From NCBI GenBank assembly GCA_050049955.1, contig JASFVG010000102.1, positions 1 to 12,096 of the forward strand: a stretch of DNA of 12,096 bases, given 5' to 3'. A program made the position numbers and the translations under genes. The DNA is from SKLM01 sp050049955 (GTDB taxonomy: Bacteria; Chloroflexota; Anaerolineae; B4-G1). Numbering within the stretch: the first letter of the stretch is position 1; every line of letters begins with the position of its first letter. The notes under the pieces are model-generated. The model had not been told where the DNA came from and made no database searches. It saw only the letters and a list, made by a program, of their open reading frames with translations. This document shows positions 1 to 6,679 of this stretch, piece after piece.

Positions 1-1
1 C

Positions 2-205
2 GGGAATGGTCGCAGCACACTGGCGGCAACGCTGCTGCACTGGACCGGAAACCTGACTATTGATCTTCTCATCGGTGGGGCGGGCACCGTGGGCTTCCGA
101 GTGTACAGCGCGCTGATCGTGCTTGGCGCCATGTTGATTTGCGGCACGTGGGTGAGACGCGTTGGAGCGCGCAGGCAAGCCCGGATTGCCAACAGCCACG
201 GGTGA
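2..205 (+). CDS. CPBP-family intramembrane metalloprotease, C-terminal fragment
   Basis: The window opens inside this gene; 67 C-terminal residues are visible, ending in TGA. Residues 7-17 of the fragment carry an LLH-x3-N arrangement (His13, Asn17) that matches the last conserved motif of CPBP (CAAX protease and bacteriocin-processing, Abi/Rce1-like) membrane proteases, where this His helps bind the metal. A hydrophobic helix (about 31-50) and a basic tail rich in Arg follow, which suggests a cytoplasmic C terminus. The EExxxR catalytic motif should lie upstream of the window. The next gene starts 86 bp later on the same strand and belongs to the same family, so the two may be a co-transcribed pair. 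The call rests on one motif plus context. Confidence 0.6.
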   Translation, partial: GNGRSTLAATLLHWTGNLTIDLLIGGAGTVGFRVYSALIVLGAMLICGTWVRRVGARRQARIANSHG

Positions 206-291
206 GCAATACCTGGCGGTGCTGGCTCCGTTTCGGCAAGCCGCCCGGCTGAGACTGATCCGCCGATGCTCGTGAGCACTAAAGGCTTCAG

Positions 292-903
292 ATGAGCACC
301 AAACAGCGAATAGCCATCGTCGTGCCAGTCGTACTGGTGGCAGTGATGTATCCGGTCTTCCAGTTGTTGGCCAAACCATTCCGCGGGACCTGGCGAATTG
401 GATGGTACCTTGGCCTCGCAGTCTACTGGCTGATCTGGGGCGTGGCCTTTCCCATGCTACTGGTTGGGAGAGAGCGCATCGCCAGACTGATCCGGCCCAG
501 GAGGCTGACTGTCCGTGTGCTGCTGCTGGCTATGGTCCCGCTGGTCGGAGCCTCCATCTATAGGCTGGTGCCGGGGATGGAGTACCACACATCGAGCTGG
601 TGGGAGCTCCCGCTACTCCTATCGTCCTGTCTCGGCAACGGGCTGTTCGAGGAGGTGCTGTGGCGCGGGGTGTACATGGAGATGTTTCCGGAGAACATCC
701 TGCTCCGGATTGTGTGGCCGAGTATCTGGTTCGCGCTCTGGCACTACCTACCCGGCTCCGTCAACCCGAATGGCAACGCGCTTGGCCTGATCATCGGCTC
801 AGGCCTGATGGGGTTCTACCTGAGCTTCCTGGCGAAGAAGACGGATACGGTATGGTGGGCGATCGTCGGCCATACGCTTGGCGGCATCATTATGGTCGTC
901 TAG
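292..903 (+). CDS. CPBP-family intramembrane metalloprotease (203 aa)
   Basis: A predicted polytopic membrane protein with about seven hydrophobic segments (roughly 8-25, 36-58, 73-90, 103-118, 138-155, 162-180, 186-203). The CPBP signature EE-x3-R is at Glu120, Glu121 and Arg125, a second histidine motif (ALWH) is at His151, and a third histidine is at His194. These residues form the glutamate/histidine metal site of Rce1-like proteases. Bacterial members act in peptide processing, bacteriocin self-immunity or unknown envelope roles; the substrate here cannot be told. His194 is followed by TLGG, so the Asn usually found four residues after it is Gly. The ATG is preceded by a weak AAAGG at a 6-nt spacing. 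The downstream lipoprotein gene starts 16 bp after the stop, so they are probably co-transcribed. Confidence 0.85.
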   Translation: MSTKQRIAIVVPVVLVAVMYPVFQLLAKPFRGTWRIGWYLGLAVYWLIWGVAFPMLLVGRERIARLIRPRRLTVRVLLLAMVPLVGASIYRLVPGMEYHTSSWWELPLLLSSCLGNGLFEEVLWRGVYMEMFPENILLRIVWPSIWFALWHYLPGSVNPNGNALGLIIGSGLMGFYLSFLAKKTDTVWWAIVGHTLGGIIMVV

Positions 904-919
904 CCGTGGAGGAGTGGAT

Positions 920-2644
920 ATGACAGCGGTTCGTCCTCGAGTGGCCATCGGCGGACTGCTTCTGCTGGTCGCCTGTGCCGGTCCATGGCGGCCGACGCAG
1001 GACGAGCGATCGCCGACAGCAGGCGTTTCTCCAACCGGGCCTACCAGCCCGCCTCCCGTGCCCGCCACTGCTTCCTCGCCACTAACGGCCAGTCCCGCGC
1101 CGCCACTTTCCGAGATGCTGCCGCTGGATGGAAGCGGCGGCGGCGTGATCGCCTTCACCTCCGACAGAGACGGCGAAGGCGATATCTTCGTCACGAACGC
1201 CGACGGCAGCGGGCTGCGGCGGCTCACTGATGATCCCGCCTACGATGGGTGGCCGACCTGGTCGCCGGATGGTACCGACATCGCCTTCGTGTCACTCCGC
1301 AGCGGGAATCCCGACATCTATGTGATGGACGCCGACGGCGGAAACCTGCGGCAGTTGACGGATCATCCCGAGCGCGACATCTGGCCCGAGTGGTCGCCCG
1401 ACGGCACGCGAATTGCCTTCCCATCGCGCCGCGATGGCAACTTCGAGATCTATGTGATCAATGTCGACGGCTCGAACCTTCGGCGCTTGACGAACACCTC
1501 GTCACACGAGGACTTCCCCGCGTGGTCGCCGGATGGCGCACTGATTGCGTTCTCTCGGACCGAGGGCGACGATGGCACGTACATCATGAAGGCCGACGGG
1601 AGCGACGAGAGGAGGCTGGCGGACTTTGAGGCCCTGGAGCCGGCCTGGTCGCCGGATGCGGGACGGATTGCCTTCGCATCCGATCATGAGGGGTTCCGGG
1701 CTATCTACGTGGTGGATGTGGACGGTGCCAACCTGCGTAGGCTGTCAGAGACGAGGGCCGGGGAAAACTGCCCTGACTGGTCGCCGGACGGCACGCGAAT
1801 CGTGTTCACTTCCTGGCGCGATGGTGACGGCGAAATCATCTTGATGAACGCGGATGGGAGCGAACCACGGAGGCTGACGGACAACCCGTACGAGGACGAG
1901 TTCCCCGCCTGGCGGCCAACCTCTCCGGAGGGGGGCCTGCCCACTCCCGAGTGGACTGGTCCGGACAGCGTGCTGTTCATTGGCAATAGCCTCACGTTCT
2001 ACAACAACCTGCCGGAGATGTTCGCCGCTCTCACACGTTCGGCCGGTCGCGACGTCGAGGTCGATATGGCGGCGATAGGCGGGGCGACCCTTGCCTATCA
2101 CGCAGCGGCCCCGTCGACGGTCGACAGGATGGCAGGACGGAACTGGGACTATGTGATCTTGCAGGAGCAGGGGCGGATTCCAGCCATCGAGGAGGAGCGA
2201 AAGGCTGAGATGTACCCCGCGGTCCGTCAGCTGGAGCGCAGGATCAGCGAGATCGGTGCGGAGACCGTGCTCTTCATGACGTGGGGGCGGCGCGACGGCC
2301 TGCCCGAGGATGGGCTTCCAGAGTTCGCGACGATGCAGAGTCAGGTCGGGGCGGGGTACTCAGAGATCGCCGACGAGCTGGGCGTGATGGTGGCCCCAGT
2401 CGGGATCGCCTGGCAGAGCGCGCTCTCGCAGTACGAAGAGCTGGACCTCTGGCAGGCGGACGGCGGGCATCCCAGTAGAGCGGGCTCATACCTGGCGGCC
2501 TGCGTGTTCTACGCCGTGATCTACCAGCAAAGCCCTGAGGGATTGATGTTCTTGGGGGGACTTCCACGGGAGACAGCGGACCCCCTGCAGGTGGTAGCTT
2601 CACATACGGTGCTAGAGGACCCCGACCAATGGAACATCCCGTAG
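920..2644 (+). CDS. Lipoprotein: six-repeat TolB-like (PD40) propeller fused to SGNH-hydrolase-like domain
   Basis: I chose ATG 920 (574 aa) over the in-frame ATG 878, because GGAGG lies 7 nt upstream and the protein then begins with a clean signal peptide. The lipobox LVAC puts the lipidated Cys at residue 19. A Pro/Ser/Thr-rich linker (about 22-66) leads to six repeats of about 42 residues (76-333), each with IAF, a D-x-Y-x-M/V-x-x-DG core, L-R-R-L and a W-SPDG ending, which is typical of PD40/TolB-like propellers. From residue 350 an SGNH-like domain follows: GNSLTF with the presumed nucleophile Ser357, Gly388 in block II, VILQEQ near 412-417, and D-G-G-H with Asp514 and His517. This suggests a surface-anchored esterase or carbohydrate deacetylase with a binding propeller. 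The substrate is unknown and hydrolase activity is inferred from motifs only. Confidence 0.88.
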   Translation: MTAVRPRVAIGGLLLLVACAGPWRPTQDERSPTAGVSPTGPTSPPPVPATASSPLTASPAPPLSEMLPLDGSGGGVIAFTSDRDGEGDIFVTNADGSGLRRLTDDPAYDGWPTWSPDGTDIAFVSLRSGNPDIYVMDADGGNLRQLTDHPERDIWPEWSPDGTRIAFPSRRDGNFEIYVINVDGSNLRRLTNTSSHEDFPAWSPDGALIAFSRTEGDDGTYIMKADGSDERRLADFEALEPAWSPDAGRIAFASDHEGFRAIYVVDVDGANLRRLSETRAGENCPDWSPDGTRIVFTSWRDGDGEIILMNADGSEPRRLTDNPYEDEFPAWRPTSPEGGLPTPEWTGPDSVLFIGNSLTFYNNLPEMFAALTRSAGRDVEVDMAAIGGATLAYHAAAPSTVDRMAGRNWDYVILQEQGRIPAIEEERKAEMYPAVRQLERRISEIGAETVLFMTWGRRDGLPEDGLPEFATMQSQVGAGYSEIADELGVMVAPVGIAWQSALSQYEELDLWQADGGHPSRAGSYLAACVFYAVIYQQSPEGLMFLGGLPRETADPLQVVASHTVLEDPDQWNIP

Positions 2645-2707
2645 CTGCCGGCATCTCTGGTGGCTTTCCGGGCACGGGAGCTGGGACCATGGTCATTTAC
2701 CTTCTGT

Positions 2708-2737
2708 GCAGCAGGAAGCGACCAGCCGGCTGCTGCA
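2708..2737 (+). other. Hairpin between the lipoprotein and the small membrane gene
   Basis: GCAGCAG at 2708-2714 pairs perfectly with CTGCTGC at 2730-2736, and the stem can extend by one T-A pair (2707/2737). The loop is 15 nt. No T tract follows, so it is not a standard rho-independent terminator. It might stabilise the 3' end of the lipoprotein mRNA or be incidental. Confidence 0.3.
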
Positions 2738-2845
2738 GCGAAATAGTGCGTGCTATGGGAGACGCGGGGTGATTGAACCGGGGCGGCTGGCGCGGGTATT
2801 CGGTTGGCAATCGCGTCGTTGGGTGACAAGTACATGGAGGAACTG

Positions 2846-3046
2846 ATGGAGCAAGGACGGGAAGGACGAATGCCGAGTGCAGACGTACATAACCCATACA
2901 GCTGGCTCGCTGTGGGCGTAGCGATCGGCAGCGGCCTCGGTGTTGCGACAGGTCAAATCGCGGTGGGGGTGGGCGTGGGCCTGGTCATCGGTGCGGTTGG
3001 AGCCATCATGTCGAAGCGCAGACGAGGGGACTCCGGAGAGGGCTAG
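2846..3046 (+). CDS. Small glycine-zipper membrane protein (66 aa)
   Basis: A start at ATG 2846 is best supported: GGAGG at 2836-2840 sits 5 nt upstream. The frame stays open upstream to TTG 2804 and ATG 2834, and a shorter start at ATG 2870 is possible. The product has a polar N terminus, then one hydrophobic stretch (about 20-55) and a basic RRR tail, which predicts either one long helix or a hairpin of two. Glycines fall every fourth residue in two runs: Gly24, 28, 32, 36 and Gly41, 45, 49, a classic glycine zipper for helix packing. Similar tiny glycine-zipper proteins of unknown function occur in many bacteria. A bacteriocin-like peptide is an alternative, but no leader cleavage site is evident. 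The gene is isolated, about 200 bp from its upstream neighbour. Confidence 0.7.
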   Translation: MEQGREGRMPSADVHNPYSWLAVGVAIGSGLGVATGQIAVGVGVGLVIGAVGAIMSKRRRGDSGEG

Positions 3047-3365
3047 CCCAACCGAATCGTCGGCGTGAACCCAGGCAGTCCCCCAGTGCACCAGGTCCGA
3101 ATCCTTCGGGGGCCGGGCATCGCGTGCTTCGCAATTGTGCTGGGTGACGATCAATGGGCACCCAGTACGATTGAGAATCCAGTTGGGTGACCGGGTCTCT
3201 GGCTGGCTGCAGGTGGTGATCGCCGCCTGCGAGTAGCTCGCGGCGGATCCTGTCGCGAAGAGGCTTGCTGACCTCCAGATTGTGTCCAGGGGCTCGGGGG
3301 TACGCCCCGCGATGGACGTGCAGCTACACCATTTGTCGTATGTCCGATTCGATCGATGTGGAAAC
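3047..3365 (+). other. Gene-free, hairpin-rich stretch ahead of a terminator (possible structured RNA or 3' UTR)
   Basis: I see no convincing coding region here. The + strand can form several hairpins: a 15-bp stem 3132-3146/3159-3173 with two G-U pairs and a 12-nt loop; a GC-rich 10-bp stem 3223-3233/3237-3246 with one bulged T and a 3-nt loop, extendable by 3 bp at 3218-3220/3247-3249; GGGG-TACG-CCCC at 3297-3308; and a small CCGAA/TTCGG hairpin at 3097-3109. The G-U pairs would be A-C mismatches on the other strand, so a + transcript is favoured. A strong terminator follows directly. I could not match it to RNase P RNA, tmRNA, SRP RNA or a tRNA by their conserved motifs. It may be a long 3' UTR of the small membrane gene or an independent ncRNA. 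Confidence 0.4.
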
Positions 3366-3391
3366 AGGACCGCCCTGAGGCGGTCCTTTTT
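3366..3391 (+). terminator. Strong rho-independent terminator
   Basis: A perfect 9-bp stem, AGGACCGCC (3366-3374) with GGCGGTCCT (3379-3387), has a CTGA tetraloop and is followed by a T run through 3391. It ends transcription coming from the small membrane gene and the hairpin-rich stretch. It lies 28 bp before the next promoter and so marks a clean transcription-unit boundary. Confidence 0.92.
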
Positions 3392-3418
3392 GCGTAAGGC
3401 AGATACCCCATTTCTCCG

Positions 3419-3447
3419 ATGACACTGGGTCCTCGATGTTGTATACT
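3419..3447 (+). promoter_or_regulatory. Sigma70-type promoter for the ABC/DUF2807 operon
   Basis: ATGACA at 3419-3424 matches the -35 consensus at 5 of 6 bases, and TATACT at 3442-3447 matches the -10 consensus at 5 of 6, with the optimal 17-bp spacer between them. Transcription would start near 3453-3455, leaving about 80 nt of leader before the first ORF. Its place immediately after a terminator supports it strongly. Confidence 0.75.
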
Positions 3448-3537
3448 GAGCATCAATCTCGGGAGCCTGCCCGGGCGGTCTCATGGGCCCGTAGGACCGG
3501 GGTGGGATGGCATCAGTCGGTGAGGAGGGGGACCGTG

Positions 3538-3621
3538 ATGGACTCCAGCAGCTCAGTACGAACCCAGGAGTCGGGTTCTGCCTCCAAAGTGAAGAGGTCT
3601 GGCGATCAAAAGGGGGGATGA
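3538..3621 (+). CDS. Short leader ORF (27 codons), hypothetical
   Basis: ATG 3538 (or GTG 3535, adding one residue) follows an AGGAGG at 3523-3528, one of the strongest ribosome sites in the window. The predicted 27-aa peptide is hydrophilic, rich in Ser and Lys/Arg, has no membrane segment, and ends in Lys-Gly-Gly. Its TGA (3619-3621) is separated by one base from the ATG of the next gene, and its last codons carry that gene's purine-rich ribosome site, so translational coupling is likely. It could be a regulatory leader peptide or a small protein. No run of a single amino-acid codon that would mark a classical attenuator is present, apart from four Ser codons near the start. Confidence 0.45.
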   Translation: MDSSSSVRTQESGSASKVKRSGDQKGG

Positions 3622-3622
3622 G

Positions 3623-4747
3623 ATGAATCACACGGGTGTTCTGAAGCGAAGCTGGCACACACTCTGGCACTACCGGGCGCTCTGGCTCTTCGGTATCGTA
3701 CTGGCGCTGGTCACGTTTTCGTGGGAGACGGCGACTGTCCTGAACATGGACGAGGAGTTGCCGGAGCGAGGCATCACCATCACGACCCTGGAAGGGGAGA
3801 CGTTCCTAGACGCCTGCCGCCGGACGGCGCGCCGCGAGATTGCTCAGGCGAATCGGGAGTTGAACCAGCTCCTCAATGACGAGCTGGGTGTCGGATTCAA
3901 GGTCCATATCCTAGCCGTCATTGCGGCCCTTATGAGCATAGCCGTGATCGCCTCCATCGTGGCGAAGATCGCCCGCTACGTTAGCGAGACGGCACTGATA
4001 CGGATGATCGGAGTGTACGAGGAGACGGGGGAGAAGGCGGGAATCCGGCAGGGGTTGCGGTGGGGCTTGTCACGCAGCGCGTGGCGGCTCTTCCTAATCA
4101 ACCTTGCAGTGACAGCTCTTGCGACGCTAGCCGTCATCATGCTGTTCGGATTGATCCTGGCCCCTCTTCCCCTGTGGGTCAACGGGAGCGAGGGCGTCGT
4201 GTTTACCTTCGCTTTCCTCACGGGAGGGCTTTTCCTGGTGGGCCTCGGCATCGTAATCGTCGCGGGCACCGGCGTGTCGGTGATGAAGCGACTGGCCCGT
4301 CAGGCATGTGCCCTGGAGGGTTTGGGGGTGACGGCGGCAATCGGTAGGGGGTGGCAAACCATCCGAGCCCATCCAGCGGACGCAGCGCTCATGTGGCTGA
4401 TAACAATAGGCCTGAAACTCGGTTGGGCGCTGGCGATGGTCCCCGTGGTTCTTGTGCTGGTGGGTTTGGGCGTGATGATGGGTGGGTTCCCGGCGCTGGC
4501 GGCCGGCGGGCTCCCGGGTTTGGCCGCCGCGGCGGATGTACCGGTCTTCGTAGCCCTGGCTCTTGGCATTCCTATCTTCCTGCTGGTCCTGGTGGGCCCT
4601 CTGGTCCTGCTTGCTGGGCTCCGCGAGGTGCTCCTAACGAGTCTATGGACGTTAACCTACCGGGAGATGCGGGGTCTGGAAAAGCCCAGTTCCGAGACGC
4701 TGCCAGTTGGGGGACCTGCCGCTCTGGAATCGGCCGCGCCCGCGTAG
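3623..4747 (+). CDS. Polytopic membrane protein of unknown function (374 aa, about 6 TM)
   Basis: I do not recognise a named family with confidence. ATG 3623 has AGGGGGG about 5 nt upstream and begins 1 bp after the leader ORF. The N terminus has a W-x3-W-H-YRALWLFG motif leading into the first membrane helix (about 17-33); such W-x-YR-x-LW-x-FG starts are common in bacterial membrane proteins of the DUF975/GPDPase membrane-domain type. A charged extramembrane segment of about 57 residues (34-90) follows, then helices near 94-116, 156-183, 193-215, 254-285 and 307-333, and a short Pro/Ala-rich tail. It heads an operon with a lipoprotein and an ABC exporter, so it may act in envelope maintenance or help the exporter. 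This is inference from position only. Confidence 0.85.
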   Translation: MNHTGVLKRSWHTLWHYRALWLFGIVLALVTFSWETATVLNMDEELPERGITITTLEGETFLDACRRTARREIAQANRELNQLLNDELGVGFKVHILAVIAALMSIAVIASIVAKIARYVSETALIRMIGVYEETGEKAGIRQGLRWGLSRSAWRLFLINLAVTALATLAVIMLFGLILAPLPLWVNGSEGVVFTFAFLTGGLFLVGLGIVIVAGTGVSVMKRLARQACALEGLGVTAAIGRGWQTIRAHPADAALMWLITIGLKLGWALAMVPVVLVLVGLGVMMGGFPALAAGGLPGLAAAADVPVFVALALGIPIFLLVLVGPLVLLAGLREVLLTSLWTLTYREMRGLEKPSSETLPVGGPAALESAAPA

Positions 4748-4788
4748 TTGCAGACCCCGGTCACACGGGAAGGCTGGGTGGACGTCGC

Positions 4789-4835
4789 GCGCCGGTTCCG
4801 TCGTAGCGCGGGCGGAACCGGCGCCCTGGCGCCGG
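4789..4835 (+). other. Two mutually exclusive hairpins in an intra-operon gap
   Basis: Bases 4789-4800 (GCGCCGGTTCCG) pair perfectly over 12 bp with 4813-4824. Bases 4818-4825 (CCGGCGCC) pair instead with 4828-4835 over 8 bp. The segment 4818-4824 is shared, so only one hairpin can form at a time. No T tract follows the second hairpin. It lies about 70 nt before the lipoprotein start. It could be a regulatory switch, an mRNA processing site or a repeat-like palindrome. Confidence 0.4.
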
Positions 4836-4906
4836 CAACGGCTGCGGAAGGGCGCAATGGGTCTGGAGATTCCAGGCCGAGACTCAGTACACCACGGAGA
4901 AGAGAA

Positions 4907-5644
4907 ATGGGAGTTAGGCTACAAGCTGTGACGACAGGCATCGCTCTGGTCCCAATTTTGGTCGGTTGCTGCGCTATGCCCCACCCGCTGCCAGTAGCCG
5001 GCGGCTCGGGAAAGGTCCTGACCTTGGAAGGGGACTTCACAGGCTTCGACCGGCTGGACGTCAGCCATGCCTTCCGGGTGGAGGTGAGGCAGGGAGACGG
5101 CTACCACGTTACCGTACGCATCGACGACAGTCTTGAGGAGCATCTCCTGCTGGATAGGCAGGGTGACACGCTGAGGATTGGGCTGGAACCCGGCCACACC
5201 TACAACCTCGGCGCGGCGACGCTTGGGGCTACGGTTCAGATGCCGGAGCTGGCAGGGTTGGAGCTGAGCGGCGCAAGCCGAGCGACGCTGCAGGGTTTCC
5301 AGTCGACGAGGCCACTGTATGTGCACGTTTCCGGAGCCAGCCAGCTGCGTGGAGAGATCGAGGCGGGAGCCGGGCAGTTCAAGGCTTCGGGCACAAGCCA
5401 GATCCGTCTGGTCGGCTCGGGACGGGACGTGGCTATCGATGCCTCTGGCGCCAGCCAGCTGGATCTGTCGCACTTCGAGGTTGACGACGCGGAGATTGAA
5501 GCCAGCGGTGCCAGTACCGTGTCGATCCGTGCCGGGGGCAGACTAGATGCCCGTGCCAGTGGGGCTTCTCGCGTCAGATACCGAGGGGAACCGTCCATAG
5601 GGCGGATCCATACCTCGGGCGCGTCATCAGTGGACCGAGGATAG
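4907..5644 (+). CDS. Lipoprotein with DUF2807-like (head GIN) beta-helix domain (245 aa)
   Basis: ATG 4907 has GGAGA 6 nt upstream and yields a signal peptide with lipobox LVGC (lipidated Cys21, followed by a second Cys). In-frame starts further upstream would bury this signal. The mature part (about 35-245) fits DUF2807, a predicted adhesin-like domain: F-D-x-L-x-V near 47-52, a V-x-V-R-Q-G-D strand pair, then seven SGAS-type turns at 121, 142, 161 (SGTS), 180, 200, 218 and 237. Their spacing of about 19-20 residues matches the rungs of a right-handed beta-helix. It is probably anchored at the outer face of the membrane. Its job is unknown; neighbours suggest envelope sensing or shielding linked to the ABC exporter. 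The gene is 159 bp from the upstream gene and 95 bp from the ATPase gene. Confidence 0.88.
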   Translation: MGVRLQAVTTGIALVPILVGCCAMPHPLPVAGGSGKVLTLEGDFTGFDRLDVSHAFRVEVRQGDGYHVTVRIDDSLEEHLLLDRQGDTLRIGLEPGHTYNLGAATLGATVQMPELAGLELSGASRATLQGFQSTRPLYVHVSGASQLRGEIEAGAGQFKASGTSQIRLVGSGRDVAIDASGASQLDLSHFEVDDAEIEASGASTVSIRAGGRLDARASGASRVRYRGEPSIGRIHTSGASSVDRG

Positions 5645-5678
5645 GAGCTATTGTGCGACAGGATGGGAGAATCGCCAC

Positions 5679-5702
5679 CGGTTCGCGCACGGGGCAGAAC
5701 CG
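5679..5702 (+). other. Hairpin in the gap before the ABC ATPase gene
   Basis: CGGTTC (5679-5684) pairs with GAACCG (5697-5702) across a 12-nt loop, and flanking ACC/GGT can extend the stem after a bulge. The same six-base arms occur inside the hairpin at 4793-4820. No T tract follows. The ribosome site AAGGGGAG of the ATPase gene begins about 25 nt further on. Confidence 0.3.
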
Positions 5703-5739
5703 CCGGTCAAGCTGATGGGAACAGGAAAGGGGAGCAAGT

Positions 5740-6672
5740 ATGGCTTCGGCTGCTATTCGGCTTGAGAACCTAACGCGCGATTTCGAGACAGTGAGGGCGG
5801 TGGACGGGCTCTCGTTGAAGGTGCCGGAGGGCACCATCTTCGGTTTCCTGGGCCCGAATGGGGCCGGAAAGACCACTACCATCAACCTGCTTCTGGGCCT
5901 GCTGGAGCCGACATCGGGCCGCGCAGAGGTACTTGGCTTCGATACTCGGAGCCATGGCGATGAGATCCGCAGCCGCACCGGAGCTTTGCTCGAGCACTCG
6001 GGTGTGTATGAGCAGCTCTCCGCGGAGGATAACCTGGAATTCTACGGTCGGGTATGGCGGATCCCGGCCGGCGAGCGTCGGGCCCGAATCTACGAATTGC
6101 TCAGCCAGATGGACCTCTGGGAGCGCAGGAAGGAGAGGGCTGGCACCTGGAGCAAAGGAATGAAGCAGAAGCTTGCGCTGGCCCGCGCACTTCTGCACCG
6201 GCCGCCGCTGGTGCTACTGGACGAGCCGACCGCTGGGCTCGATGTGGTGGCGGCGGCGGCGGTTCGGGACAACCTCGAGGCCCTGGCGATGCAGCAGGGT
6301 GTGACGGTTTTCCTAACGACCCACAACATGGCGGAGGCGGAGAGGCTGTGCAGCCGGGTGGCCGTGATACGCGAGGGCAAGCTGCTCGCAGTCGGCCATC
6401 CCGACCAGTTGCGGGCCCAGTCGGGTGGTCCCCGGCTGGAGATCATCGGGCAGGGGTTCAGCGAGTCTGCATTGGCACAGTTGCGGGCGCGGCCAGAGGT
6501 GGCCGGTGCCGTGGTCCAGAACGGGCACCTCGAGATCTCACTTCGGGGGAACACGGACGCTGCGCCGCTGGTCGGCCTGATGGTCGGCGCGGGCGTGCAG
6601 GTGGAGGAGGTCCGCCGGGGCAAGGCCAGCCTGGAGGACGTGTTCCTTACCTTGATGCAGGAAGAGGCATAG
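5740..6672 (+). CDS. ABC transporter ATP-binding protein, ABC-2/DrrA-like (310 aa)
   Basis: It powers the two permeases encoded directly downstream by ATP hydrolysis at the inner face of the membrane. Walker A is GPNGAGKTT (38-46, Lys44). Walker B is LVLLDEP (157-163, Asp161, Glu162), followed by the D-loop TAGLD. The switch His is His195 (TTH). The signature is WSKGM (137-141) rather than LSGGQ, and the Q-loop region (LLEHSGVYEQL, about 83-93) lacks the usual Gln; both variations are familiar among DrrA/NatA-like ATPases. A C-terminal domain of about 85 residues (225-310) follows, as in drug- and peptide-export ATPases. AAGGGGAG lies about 7 nt before the ATG. The substrate is unknown. The next gene starts 7 bp after the stop. 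Confidence 0.95.
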   Translation: MASAAIRLENLTRDFETVRAVDGLSLKVPEGTIFGFLGPNGAGKTTTINLLLGLLEPTSGRAEVLGFDTRSHGDEIRSRTGALLEHSGVYEQLSAEDNLEFYGRVWRIPAGERRARIYELLSQMDLWERRKERAGTWSKGMKQKLALARALLHRPPLVLLDEPTAGLDVVAAAAVRDNLEALAMQQGVTVFLTTHNMAEAERLCSRVAVIREGKLLAVGHPDQLRAQSGGPRLEIIGQGFSESALAQLRARPEVAGAVVQNGHLEISLRGNTDAAPLVGLMVGAGVQVEEVRRGKASLEDVFLTLMQEEA

Positions 6673-6679
6673 AGGGCTG

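Noticed and set aside
878..919. Upstream ATG start for the propeller lipoprotein
   Set aside because: It overlaps the previous gene, has no Shine-Dalgarno, and would place 14 residues before a perfect lipoprotein signal peptide.
1240..1800. Repeated DNA around TGGTCGCC-GA-GG every 120-130 bp
   Set aside because: It is explained by the W-SPDG ends of the propeller repeats, not by a separate DNA repeat or CRISPR array.
3091..3110. GGTCCGAATCC resembling a tRNA T arm
   Set aside because: The loop lacks the invariant TTC and the flanks do not form a 5-bp T stem; it fits a small CCGAA/TTCGG hairpin better.
2753..3670. A 305-codon open frame on the minus strand
   Set aside because: It starts at a GTG without a ribosome site, crosses a strong + strand terminator and promoter, and overlaps two + strand genes. 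The translation looks like random sequence rich in Pro, Arg, Ser and Thr.
4748..4906. N-terminal extension of the DUF2807-like lipoprotein from a TTG at 4748
   Set aside because: It would bury the signal peptide and lipobox and would span the paired hairpins; ATG 4907 has a good ribosome site.
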